Positions 32,110-44,461 of a stretch of 64,000 bases of DNA are shown here, in pieces; within the stretch, counting starts at the first letter, position 1, and each line of letters begins with the position of its first letter. The notes under the pieces are model-generated. The model was not told where the DNA came from, searched no databases, and saw nothing but the letters and a program-made list of their open reading frames with translations. The position numbers and the translations under genes were made by a program. The stretch comes from Tetragonia tetragonoides. Its lineage: Eukaryota > Streptophyta > Magnoliopsida > Caryophyllales > Aizoaceae. Location: contig CM076154.1 of NCBI GenBank assembly GCA_038025085.1, positions 23,736,501 through 23,800,500 of the forward strand, read 5' to 3'.

Positions 32110-34795
32110 TCCTTGGTTAAGTTTCTCACTCAAATGAATGCAAACAAAGCATTTGGGTGCTTTCTCTTAATATACAACACAAAAGAACTTAATCTTTTTC
32201 ACCCTAGTCATATGAGCTTTTAAAACGCGTAAATGCATTCAAAAGCTTGAGTTGAAACTTGTTTGTACTTGTAAACATTCTTGGTGTAGTTTCTCACTGA
32301 AATGAATGCAAACAAAGCATTTGGGTGCTTTCTCTTAATATACAACACAAAAGACCTCAATCTCTTTCATTCTAGTCGTATGAGGTTTTAAAATGCGTAA
32401 ATGCTTTCAAAAGCTTGAGTTGAAGCTTGTTTGTACTTGTAAACATCCTTGGTGTAGTTTCTACCTCAAATGAATGCAAACAAAGCATTTGGGTGCTTTC
32501 TCTTAATATACAACACAGAAGAACTCAATCTCTTTCACCCTAGATGTAAGAGCTGTTTAAACGCGTAAATGCATTCAAAAGGTGGAGTTAAAGCTTGTTT
32601 TCACTTGTAAACATCCTTGGTGTAGTTTTGCACTCAAATGAATGCAAACAAAGCATTGGGTGCTTTCTCTTAATATACAACACAAAAGAAATCAATCTCT
32701 TTCACCCTAGATGTAAGAGCTGTTAAAACGCGTAAAGGCATTCAAAAGGTGGAGTTAAAGCTTGTTTGTACTTGTAAACAACCTTGGCGTAGTTTCTCAC
32801 TCAAATGAATGCAAACAAAGCAATTGGGTGCTTTCTCTTAATATACAACACAAAAGACCTCAATCTCTTTCACCCTAGTCGTAAGAGCTGTTAAAATGCT
32901 TAAATGAAATAAAAAGCTTCAGTTGAAGCTTGTTTGTACTTGTAAACATCCTTGGTATAGTTTCTCACTCAAATGAATGCAAACAAAGCATTTGGGTGCT
33001 TTCTCTTAATATACAACACAAAAGACCTCAATCTCTTTCACCCTAGTCATATGAGCTTTTAAAACGCGTAAATACATTCAAAAGCTTGAGTTGAAGCTTG
33101 TTGGTATTTGTAAACATCTTTGGTGTAGTTTCTCACTCAAAGGAATGCAAAGAAAACATTTGGGTGCGTTCTCTTAATATACAACACAAAAGAACTCAAC
33201 CTCGTTCACCCTTGTCGTATGAGCTTTTAAAACGCTTAAATGCATTCAAAAGCTTGAGTTCAAGCTTGTTTGTAGTTGTAAACATCCTTGGGGTAGTTTC
33301 ACACTCAAATGAATGTAAACAAAACATTTGCGAGCTTTTTCTTAATATACAACACAAAAGAACTTAATCTCTTTCACCCTAGTTGTAAGAGCTGTTAAAA
33401 TGCGTAAATGCATTCAAAAGCTTGAGTTGAAGCTTGTTTGTACTTGTAAACATCCTTGGTGTAGTTTCTCACTCAAATGAATGCAAACAAAGCATTTGGG
33501 TGCTTTCTCTTAATATACAACACAAAAGAACTTAATCTTTTTCACCCTAGTCATATGAGCTTTTAAAACGCGTAAATGCATTCAAAAGCTTGAGTTGAAA
33601 CTTGTTTGTACTTGTAAACATTCTTGGTGTAGTTTCTCACTGAAATGAATGCAAACAAAGCATTTGGGTGCTTTCTCTTAATATACAACACAAAAGACCT
33701 CAATCTCTTTCATTCTAGTCGTATGAGGTTTTAAAATGCGTAAATGCTTTCAAAAGCTTGAGTTGAAGCTTGTTTGTACTTGTAAACATCCTTGGTGTAG
33801 TTTCTACCTCAAATGAATGCAAACAAAGCATTTGGGTGCTTTCTCTTAATATACAACACAAAAGAACTCAATCTCTTTCACCCTAGATGTAAGAGCTGTT
33901 TAAACGCGTAAATGCATTCAAAAGGTGGAGTTAAAGCTTGTTTTCACTTGTAAACATCCTTGGTGTAGTTTTGCACTCAAATGAATGCAAACAAAGCATT
34001 GGGTGCTTTCTCTTAATATACAACACAAAAGAAATCAATCTCTTTCACCCTAGATGTAAGAGCTGTTAAAACGCGTAAAGGCATTCAAAAGGTGGAGTTA
34101 AAGCTTGTTTGTACTTGTAAACAACATTGGCGTAGTTTCTCACTCAAATGAATGCAAACAAAGCAATTGGGTGCTTTCTCTTAATATACAACACAAAAGA
34201 CCTCAATCTCTTTCACCCTAGTCGTAAGAGCTGTTAAAATGCTTAAATGAAATAAAAAGCTTCAGTTGAAGCTTGTTTGTACTTGTAAACATCTTTGGTA
34301 TAGTTTCTCACTCAAATGAATGCAAACAAAGCATTTGGGTGCTTTCTCTTAATATACAACACAAAAGACCTCAATCTCTTTCACCCTAGTCATATGAGCT
34401 TTTAAAACGCGTAAATACATTCAAAAGCTTGAGTTGAAGCTTGTTGGTATTTGTAAACATCTTTGGTGTAGTTTCTCACTCAAAGGAATGCAAAGAAAAC
34501 ATTTGGGTGCGTTCTCTTAATATACAACACAAAAGAACTCAACCTCGTTCACCCTTGTCGTATGAGCTTTTAAAACGCTTAAATGCATTCAAAAGCTTGA
34601 GTTCAAGCTTGTTTGTAGTTGTAAACATCCTTGGGGTAGTTTCACACTCAAATGAATGTAAACAAAACATTTGCGAGCTTTTTCTTAATATACAACACAA
34701 AAGAACTTAATCTCTTTTACCCTAGTTGTAAGAGCATTTAAAATGCGTAAATGCATTCAAAAGCTTGAGTTGAAGCTTGTTTGTACTTGTAAACA
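32110..34795 (-). repeat. Two tandem copies of an 8-monomer (1,343-bp) higher-order unit
   Basis: The rare variant CAACCTCGTTCACCC occurs at about 33198 and 34541, exactly 1,343 bp apart. The monomer order around it (a GCATTGGGTGC shortened unit, a GCAATTGGGTGC unit, a TGGTATAGTT unit, then the dimer marker) repeats in the same sequence. 1,343 is eight monomers of 168 minus one base. Confidence 0.88.
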
Positions 34796-36288
34796 TCCTT
34801 GGTGTAGTTTCTCACTCAAATGAATGCAAACAAAGCATTTGGGTGCTTTCTCTTAATATACAACACAAAAGAACTCAATCTTTTTCACCCTAGTCATATG
34901 AGCTTTTAAAACGCGTAAATGCATTCAAAAGGTGGAGTTGAAACTTGTTTGTACTTGTAAACATTCTTGGTGTAGTTTCTCACTGAAATGAATGCAAACA
35001 AAGCATTTGGGTGCTTTCTCATAATATACAACACAAAAGACCTCAATCTCTTTCACCCTAGTCGTATGAGGTTTTAAAACGCGTGAATGCTTTAAAAAGC
35101 TTGAGTTGAAGCTTGTTTGTACTTGTAAACATCCTTGGTGTAGTTTCTACCTCAAATGAATGCAAACAAAGCATTTGGGTGCTTTCTCTTAATATACAAC
35201 ACAAAAGAACTCAATCTCTTTCACCCTAGATGTAAGAGCTGTTAAAACGCGTAAATGCATTCAAAAGGTGGAGTTAAAGCATGTTTGTACTTGTAAACAT
35301 CCTTGGTGTAGCTTCGCACTCAAATGATTGCAAACAAAGCATTGGGTGCTTTCTCTTAATATACAACACAAAAGAACTCAATCTCTTTCACCCTAGATGT
35401 AAGAGCTGTTAAAACGCGTAAATGCATTCAAAAGGTGGAGTTAAAGCTTGTTTGTACTTGTAAACATCCTTGGTGTAGTTTCTCACTCAAATGAATGCAA
35501 ACAAAACATTTGGGTGCTTTTCTCTTAATATACAACACAAAAGATCTCAATCTCTTTCACCCTAATCGTAAGAGCTGTTAAAACGCGTAAATACATTCAA
35601 AAGCTTCAGTTGAAGCTGGTTTGTACTTGTAAACATCCTTGGTTAAGTTTCTCACTTAAATGAATGCAAACAAAGCTTTTGGGTGCTTTCTCTAAATATA
35701 CAACACAAAATAACTCAATCTTTTTCACCCTTGTCATATGAGCTTTTAAAACGCGTAAATGCATTCAAAAGCTTGAGTTGAAGCTTGTTTGTACTTGTAA
35801 AAATTCTTGGTGTAGTTTCACACTGAAATGAATGCAGACAAAGCTTTTGGTTGCTTTCTGTTAAAATACAACATAAAAGAACTCAATCTTTTTCACCCTA
35901 GTCATATGAGCTTTTAAAACGCATAAGTGCATTCAAAAGCTTGAGTTGAAGCTTGTTTGTACTTGTAAACATTCTTGGTGTAGTTTCTCACTCAAATGAA
36001 TGCAAACAAAGCATTTGTGTGCTTTCTCTTAATATACAACACAAAAGAACTCAATCTCTTTCACCCTAGTCGTAAGAGCTGTTAAAATGCTTAAATGCAA
36101 CAAAAAGCTTCAGTTGAAGCTTGTTTGTACTTGTAAACATCCTTGGTATAGTTTCTCACTCAAATGAATGCAAACAAAGCATTTGGGTGCTTTCTCTTAA
36201 TATACAACCCAAAAGACCTCAATCTCTTTCACCCTAGTCATATGAGCTTTTAAAACGCGTAAATACATTCAAAAGCTTGAGTTGAAGC

Positions 36289-39200
36289 TTGTTGGTACTT
36301 GTGAACATCTTTGGTGTAGTTTCTTACTCAAAGGAATGCAAAGAAAACATTTGGGTGCGTTCTCTTAATATACAACACAAAAGAACTCAATCTCTTTCAC
36401 CCTTGTCGTATGAGCTTTTAAAACGCTTAAATGCATTCAAAAGCTTGAGTTCAAGCTTGTTTGTAGTTTTAAACATCCTTGGGGTAGTTTCACACTCAAA
36501 TGAATGTAAACAAAGCATTTGCGAGCTTTTTCTTAATATACAACACAAAAGAACTTAATCTCTTTTACCCTAGTTGTTAGAGCTGTTAAAATGCGTAAAT
36601 GCATTCAAAAGCTTCAGTTGAAGCTTGTTTGTACTTGTAAACATCCTTGGTGTAGTTTCTCATTCAAATGAATGCAAACAAAGCATTTGGGTGCTTTCTC
36701 CTAATATACAACACAAAAGAACTCAATCTCTTTCACCCTAGTCATATGAGCTTTTAAAACGCGTAAATGCATTCAAAAGCTTGAGTTGAAACTTGTTTGT
36801 ACTTGTAAACATCTTTGGTGTAGTTTCTCACTCAAAGGAATGCAAAAAAATAAAATTGGGTGCGTTCTCTTAATATACAACACAAAAGAACTCAATCTCT
36901 TTCACCCTTGTCGTATGAGCTTTTAAAACGCTTAAATGCATTCAAAAGCTTGAGTTCAAGCTTGTTTGTAGTTGTAAACATCCTTGGGGTAGTTTCACAC
37001 TCAAATGAATGTAAACATAGCATTTGCGAGCTTTTTCTTAATATACAACACAAAAGAACTTAATTTCTTTCACCCTAGTTGTTAGAGCTGTTAAAATCCT
37101 TAAATGCATTCAAAAGCTTGAGTTGAAGCTTGTTTGTACTTGTAAACATCCTTGGTGTAGTTTCTCACTCAAATGAATGCAAACAAAGCATTTGGGTGCT
37201 TTCTCTTAATATACAACACAAAAGACCTTAATCTCTTTCACCCTAGTCGTATGAGGTTTTAAAACGCGTAAATGCTTTCAAAAGCTTGAGTTGAAGCTTG
37301 TTTGTACTTCTAAACATCCTTGGTGTAGTTTCTACCTCAAATGAATGCAAACAAAGCCTTTGGGTGCTTTCTCTTAATATACAACACAAAAGAACTCAAT
37401 GTCTTTCACCCTAGATTTAAAAGCTGTTAAAACGCGTAAATGCATTCAAAAGGTGGAGTTAAAGCTTGATTGCACTTGTAAACATCCTTGGTGTAGTTTC
37501 TCACTCAAATGAATGCAAACAAAGCATTTGGGTGCTTTCTCTTATTATACAACACAAAAGACCTCAATCTCTTTCACCCTAATCGTAAGAGCTCTTAAAC
37601 GCGTAAATACATTCAAAAGCTTGAGTTGAAGCTGGTTTGTACTTGTAAACATCCTTGGTTAAGTATCTCACTTAAATGAATGCAAACAAATCTTTTGGGT
37701 GCTTTCTTTAAATATACAACACAAAAGAACTCAATCTTTTTCACCCTAGTCATATGAGCTTTTAAAACGCGTAAATGCATTCAAAAGCTTGAGTTGAAGC
37801 CTGTTTGTACTTGTAAAAATTATTGGTGTAGTTTCACACTGAAATGAATGCAAACAAAGCTTTTGGTTGCATTCTCTTAAAACACAACACAAAAGAACTC
37901 TATGTTTTTTCACCCTAGTCATGTGAGCTTTTAAAATGCGTAAATGCATTCAAACGCTTGAGTTGAAGCTTGTTTGTACTTGTAAACATTCTTGGTGTAG
38001 TTTTTCACTCAAATGAATGCAAACAAAGCATTTGTGTGCTTTCTCTTAATATACAACACAAAAGAACCCAATCTCTTTCACCCTAGTGGTAAGAGCTGTT
38101 AAAATGCTTAAATGCAATAAAAAGCTTCAGTTGAAGCTTGTTTGTACTTGTAAACATCCTTGGTATAGTTTCTCACTCAAATGAATGCAAACAAAGCATT
38201 TGGGTGCTTTCTCTTAATATACAACACAAAAGACCTCAATCTCTTTCACCCTAGTCATATGAGCTTTTAAAACGCGTAAATACATTCAAAAGCTGGAGTT
38301 GAAGCTTGTTGGTAGTTGTAAACATCTTTGGTGTAGTTTCTCACTCAAAGGAATGCAAAGAAAACATTTGGGTGCGTTCTCTTAATATACAACACAAAAG
38401 AACTCAATCTCTTTCACCCTTGTCGTATGAGCTTTTAAAACGCTTAAATGCATTCAAAAGCTTGAGTTCAAGCTTGTTCGTAGTTGTAAACATCCTTGGG
38501 GTAGTTTCACACTCAAATGAATGTAAACAAAGCATTTGCGAGCTTTTTCTTAATATACAACACCAAAGAACTTAATCTTTTTCACCCTAGTTGTAAGAGC
38601 TGTTAAAATGCGTAAATGCATTCAAAAGCTTGATTTGAAGCTTGTTTGTACTTGTAAACATCCTTGGTGTAGTTTCTCACTCAAATGAATGCAAACAAAG
38701 CATTTGGGTGCTTTCGCTTAATATACAACACAAAAGAACTCAATCTCTTTCACCCTAGTCATATGAGCTTTTAAAACGCGTAAATACATTCAAAAGCTTG
38801 AGTTGAAGCTTGTTGGTACTTGTGAACATCTTTGGTGTAGTTTCTCACTCAAAGGAATGCAAAGAAAACATTTGGGTGCGTTCTCTTAATATACAACACA
38901 AAAGAACTCAATCTCTTTCACCCTTGTCGTATGAGCTTTTAAAACGCTTAAATGCATTCAAAAGCTTGAGTTCAAGCTTGTTTGTAGTTGTAAACATCCT
39001 TGGGGTAGTTTCACACTCAAATGAATGTAAACAAAGCATTTGCGAGCTTTTTCTTAATATACAACACAAAAGAACTTAATCTCTTTCACCCTAGTTGTTA
39101 GAGCTGTTAAAATGCGTAAATGCATTCAAAAGCTTCAGTTGAAGCTTGTTTGTACTTGTAAACATCCTTGGTGTAGTTTCTCATTCAAATGAATGCAAAC

Positions 39201-41330
39201 AAAGCATTTGGGTGCTTTCTCTTAATATACAACACAAAAGAACTCAATCTTTTTCACCCTAGTCATATGAGCTTTTAAAACGCGTAAATACATTCAAAAC
39301 CTTGAGTTGAAGCTTGTTGGTACTTGTAAACATCTTTGGTGTAGTTTCTCACTCAAAGGAATGCAAAAAAATAAAATTGGGTGCGTTCTCTTAATATACA
39401 ACACAAAAGAACTCAATCTCTTTCACCCTTGTCGTATGAGCTTTTAAAACGCTTAAATGCATTCAAAAGCTTGAGTTCAAGCTTGTTTGTAGTTGTAAAC
39501 ATCCTTGGGGTAGTTTCACACTCAAATGAATGTAAACATAGCATTTGCGAGCTTTTTCTTAATATACAACACAAAAGAACTTAATTTCTTTCACCCTAGT
39601 TGTTAGAGCTGTTAAAATCCGTAAATGCATTCAAAAGCTTGGGTTGAAGCTTGTTTGTACTTGTAAACATCCTTGGTGTAGTTTCTCACTCAAATGAATG
39701 CAAACAAAGCATTTGGGTGCTTTCTCTTAATATACAACACAAAAGACCTTAATCTCTTTCACCCTAGTCGTATGAGGTTTTAAAACGCGTAAATGCTTTC
39801 AAAAACTTGAGTTGAAGCTTGTTTGTACTTCTAAACATCCTTGGTGTAGTTTCTACCTCAAATGAATGCAAACAAAGCCTTTGGGTGCTTTCTCTTAATA
39901 TACAACACAAAAGAACTCAATCTTTTTCACCCTAGTCATATGAGCTTTTAAAACGCGTAAATGCATTCAAAAGCTTGAGTTGAAACTTGTTTGTACTTGT
40001 AAACATTCTTGCTGTAGTTTCTCACTGAAATGAATGTAAACAAAGCCTTTGGGTGCTTTCTCTTAATATACAACACAAAAGAACTCAATATCTTTCACCC
40101 TAGATGTAAGAGCTGTTAAAACGCGTAAATGGATTCAAAGGTGGAGTTAAAGCTTGTTTGTACTTGTAAACATCCTTGGTGTAGCTTCGCACTCAAATGA
40201 ATGCAAACAAAGCATTGGGTGCTTTCTCTTAATATACAACACAAAAGAACTCAATCTCTTTCACCCTAGATGTAAGAGCTGTTAAAACGCGTAAATGCAT
40301 TCAAAAGGGGGAGTTAAAGCTTGTTTGTACTTGTAAACATCCTTGGTGTAGTTTCTCACTCAAATGAATGCAAACAAAGCATTTTGGTGCTTTCTCTTAT
40401 TATACAACACAAAAGACCTCAATCTCTTTCACCCTAATCGTAAGAGCTCTTAAACGCGTAAATACATTCAAAAGCTTGAGTTGAAGCTGGTTTGTACTTG
40501 TAAACATCCTTGGTTAAGTATCTCACTTAAATGAATGCAAACAAATCTTTTGGGTGCTTTCTTTAAATATACAACACAAAAGAACTCAATCTTTTTCACC
40601 CTAGTCATATGAGCTTTTAAAACGCGTAAATGCATTCAAAAGCTTGAGTTGAAGCCTGTTTGTACTTGTAAAAATTATTGGTGTAGTTTCACACTGAAAT
40701 GAATGCAAACAAAGCATTTGGGTGCTTTCCCTTAATATACAATCTCTTTCACCCTTGTCGTATGAGCTTTTAAAACGCTTAAATGCATTCAAAAGCGTGA
40801 GTTCAAGCTTGTTTGTAGTTGTAAACATCCTTGGGGTAGTTTCACACTCAAATGAATGTAAACAAAGCACTTGCGAGCTTTTTCTTAATATACAACACAA
40901 AAGAACTCAATCTCCTTCACCCTTTTCGTATGAAATTTTAAAACGCGTAAAAGCATTCAAAAGCTTGAGTTGAAGCCTGTTTGTAGTTGTAAACATCCTT
41001 GGTGTTGTTTCACAGTCGAATGAATTTAAACAAAGCATTTGCGAGCTTTTTCTTAATATACAACACAAAAGAACTCAATCTCTTTTCGCCTAGTCGTAAG
41101 AGCTGTTAAAACGCGTAAATGCATTCAAATGCTTGAGTTGAAACTTGTTTGAACTTGTAAACATCCTTGGGGTAGTTTCTCACTCAAATTAATGCAAAGA
41201 AAGCATTTGGGTGCTTTCTCTTAATAAACAACACAAAAGACTTCAACTCTTTCACCCTAGTCGTAAGAGCTGTTAAAACGCGTAAATACATTCAAAATTT
41301 TGAGTTGAAGCTTGTTTGTACTTGTAAACA
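36289..41330 (-). repeat. 15-monomer (2,521-bp) higher-order duplication
   Basis: Marker dimers at 36289 and 38810, and a variant with AAAAAAATAAAATTGG at about 36844 and 39365, are both 2,521 bp apart. The downstream copy carries about two additional monomers: the GAAGCCTGTTTG variant at about 37796 recurs at about 40650, 2,855 bp later. The unit therefore expanded after duplication. Outer limits are approximate. Confidence 0.8.
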
Positions 41331-41704
41331 TCCTTGCTGTAGTTTCTCACTCAAATAAATGCAAACAAAGCATTTGGGTGCTTTCTCTTAATATACAACA
41401 GAAAAGAACTCAATCTGTTTCACCCTAGTCGTATGAGGTTGTAAAACGCGTAAATGCTTTCAAAAGCTTGAGTTGAAGCTTGTTTGTACTTGTAAACATC
41501 CTTGGTGTAGTTTCTCCCTCAAATGAATGCAAACAAAGCATTTGGGTGCTTTCTTTTAATATACAACACAAAAGAACTCAATCTCTTTCACCCTAGATGT
41601 AAGAGCTGTTAAAACGCGTGAATGCATTCAAAAGGTGGAGTTAAAACTTGTTTGTACTTGTAAACATCCTTGGTGTAGTTTCTCACTCAAATGAATGCAT
41701 ATAA

Positions 41705-43470
41705 AGCAACCAAAAGCTTTGTTTGCATTCATTTGAGTGAGAAACTTAACCAAGGATGTTTACGCGTTTTAAACAGTTTCTTAATTTTTTTTGCATTCAC
41801 CTTTTGAATTTACAAGTACAAACAATCAACTGAATGCAAATAAAGCATTTGGGTGCTTTCTCTCAATATACAACACCAAAGAACTTAATCTCTTTCACCC
41901 TAGTTGTAAGAGCTGTTAAAATGCGTAAATGCATTCAAAAGCTTGAGTTGAAGCTTGTTTGTACTTGTAAACATCCGTGGTGTAGTTTCTCACTCAAATG
42001 AATGCAAACAAAGCATTTGGGTGCTTTCCCTTAATATACAATCTCTTTCACCCTTGTCGTATGAGCTTTTAAAACGCTTAAATGCATTCAAAAGCGTGAG
42101 TTCAAGCTTGTTTGTAGTTGTAAACATCCTTGGGGTAGTTTCACACTCAAATGAATGTAAACAAAGCACTTGCGGGCTTTTTCTTAATATACAACACAAA
42201 AGAACTTAATCTCTTTCAGCCTAGTCGTAAGAGCTGTTAAAATGCTTAAATGCAATAAAAAGTCTCTGTTGAAGCTTGGTTGTACTTGTAAACATCCTTG
42301 GTATAGTTTTTCCACTCAAATGAATGCAAACAAAGCATTTGGGTGCTTTCTCTTAATATACAACACAAAAGACCTCAATCTCTTTCACCCTAGTCATATG
42401 AGCTTTTAAAACGCGTAAATGCTTTCAAAAGCTTGAGTTGAAGCTTATTTGTACTTGTAAGCATCCTTGGTGTAGTTTCTACCTCAAATGAATGCAAACA
42501 AAGCATTTGGGTGCTTTCTCTCAATATACAACACAAAAGAACTCAATCTCTTTCACCCTAGATGTAAGAGCTGTTAAAACGCGTAAATGCATTCAAAAGG
42601 TGGAGTTAAAGCTTGTTTGTACTTGTAAACATCCTTAGTGTAGTTTCTCACTCAAATGAATGCAAACAAAGCATTTGGGTGCTTTCTCTTAATATACAAC
42701 ACAAAAGACCTCAATCTCTTTCACCCTAATCGTAAGAGCTGTTAAAACGCGTAAATACATTCAAAAGCTTGAGTTGATGCTGGTTTGTACTTGTAAACAT
42801 CCTTGGTTAAGTTTCTCAGTTAAATGAATGCAAACAAAGCTGTTGGGTGCTTTTTCTAAATATACAACACAAAAGAACTCAGTCTTTTTCACCCTAGTCA
42901 TATGAGCTTTTTAAACGAGTAAATGCATTCAAAAGCTTGAGTTGAAGCTTGTTTGTACTTGTAAAAAATTCTTGGTGTAGTTTCACACTGAAATGAATGC
43001 AAACAAAGCTTTTGGTTGGTTTCTCTTAAAACACAATACAAAAGAACTCAATCTTTTTCACCCTAGTCATTTGAGCTTTTAAAACGCGTAAATGCATTCA
43101 AAAGCTTGAGTTGAAGCTTCTTTGTACTTGTAAACATTCTTGGTGTAGTTTCTCACTCAAATGAATGCAAACAAAGCATTTGTGTGGTTTCTCTGAATAT
43201 ACAACACAAAAGAACTCAATCTCTTTCACCCTAGTCGTAAGAGCTGTTAAAATGCTTAAATGCAATAAAAAGCCTCAGTTGAAGCTTGTTTGTACTTGTA
43301 AACATCCTTGGTATAGTTTCTCACTCAAATGAATGCACACAAAGCATTTGGGTGCTTTCTCTTAATATACAACACAAAAGACTTCAATCTCTTTCACCCT
43401 AGTCATATGAGCTTTTAAAACGCGTAAATACATTCAAAAACTTGAGTTGAAGCTTGTTGGTACTTGTAAA
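41705..43470 (-). repeat. 168-bp satellite, short inversion then minus
   Basis: A plus piece starts at about 41705 (ATAAAGCAACCAAAAGC joint) and runs into the scrambled unit 41764-41823. Minus orientation resumes at about 41830 and continues to element 3. A 15-bp deletion variant (ATACAATCTCTTTC) occurs at 42036 and also at 40737. Confidence 0.9.
43466..43470. repeat. Target-site duplication, element 3 (left)
   Basis: GTAAA, matched at 46618-46622. Confidence 0.92.
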
Positions 43471-44298
43471 TGATGCGGGAGCAAGTGTACAAAGTAAACA
43501 AAACAACCAAGGAACTAGCAAGCGAACATCCATTCTTGTTTACATCGAGTTACTTTGGTGGTTATGCATTACATTGGCTCCTATAAAGATAATTACATGG
43601 AGTTTCCACACAAGGTCGGGATTAAAGCTCTTATTATATGATCTCATTCGTTATAAGGATTCCCGTAATTTTGACAGCTTCTACACTGGTTCGTATTTCG
43701 ATCATAACTCACTCATACGACGTGGGATCATGGTGATTCAAAATTCTGTAGAAAGCTAGAAATGACATCTAAAGCTCCCGTGCTTTGAGTTTTTCCATAT
43801 TCAAAACGTAACGGAGTTGAAAAGGCAATTGAAGTTACAGAGCAAAACTGTTCCAGCGGTTTTGAGCCTTGGGCGCTAGGTAATCAGTTGTTTAGTTCGA
43901 TTTCGTTTAGTATTCCCTTTATTCGTTAGAATATGTTTAGGAGAGTAATAATCTGATTGTTATTAGTATTAGAAGTCCATTAGGTGTTAGGAAAGCTGTT
44001 AGTTAGTCCGTTTTACAATTGTAGTCAGTTTCGTAATTAGTTTCCTATTCGGACTAGGATTAGGATTCCGAATAGCTTTAGATTTTCTTTGTCTATAAAT
44101 AGGGGAGAGCTTGCTATTGTAAACTCGTGCTTTGATGATTAATTATTGAATACATGAGTATTTACCCCTCAAACTGAGTGATTCAGGTTGAAACCCTTAC
44201 GAGTTATTCGTGAGTTGTTCTTGAGTGATTCTTGAACAAGATCCCTTTGTGTGATACTATCAAAGGTTAATTTCCGTTTTGTTACTTCTTTCACATCA
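43471..44298 (+). repeat. Element 3 5' LTR
   Basis: 828 bp, TGATGCGGGAGC to TTTCACATCA. In this copy the frame matching the protein tail is broken by TAG at 43757-43759 (GAAAGCTAG), where the 3' LTR reads TGG. Confidence 0.94.
44094..44101 (+). promoter_or_regulatory. TATA box in element 3 5' LTR
   Basis: TATAAATA followed by GGGGAGAGC, about 200 bp before the LTR end. This is the expected distance for an LTR promoter. Confidence 0.7.
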
Positions 44299-44301
44299 AC
44301 T

Positions 44302-44313
44302 TGGTATCAGAGC
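44302..44313 (+). promoter_or_regulatory. Primer binding site (tRNA-iMet), element 3
   Basis: TGGTATCAGAGC, three bases after the 5' LTR; identical to the sites of elements 1 and 2. Confidence 0.92.
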
Positions 44314-44461
44314 TAAAGGTTTGAGCTTTCTTAAGTTTAAACAACACGGTCCTGAGCATAAACACAATACCATAGCGAGCTTTAGAGAAAGATTCTTGCA
44401 AGATCCGCCCTTTGTTCAAGAAGACAGCCAAGAAACCCCCAAGAAACCAACAACCGAAGCT

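Larger units (their letters stand above)
30427..41704 (-). repeat. 168-bp satellite, long minus array with higher-order units
   Basis: About 67 monomers, nearly all minus. A truncated monomer lies at 30741-30760 (TTGGTGGTACTTGTAAACAT). Multi-monomer duplications of 1,343 bp (32.1-34.8 kb) and 2,521 bp (36.3-41.3 kb) are described separately. Dimer markers begin near 33098, 34441, 36289, 36794, 38306, 38810 and 39315. Confidence 0.94.

Noticed and set aside
43454..43759. 101-codon ORF in the element 3 5' LTR
   Set aside because: It is the 5' LTR copy of the tail-coding sequence, lacks the Gag part and is stopped by TAG. It is not a separate gene.
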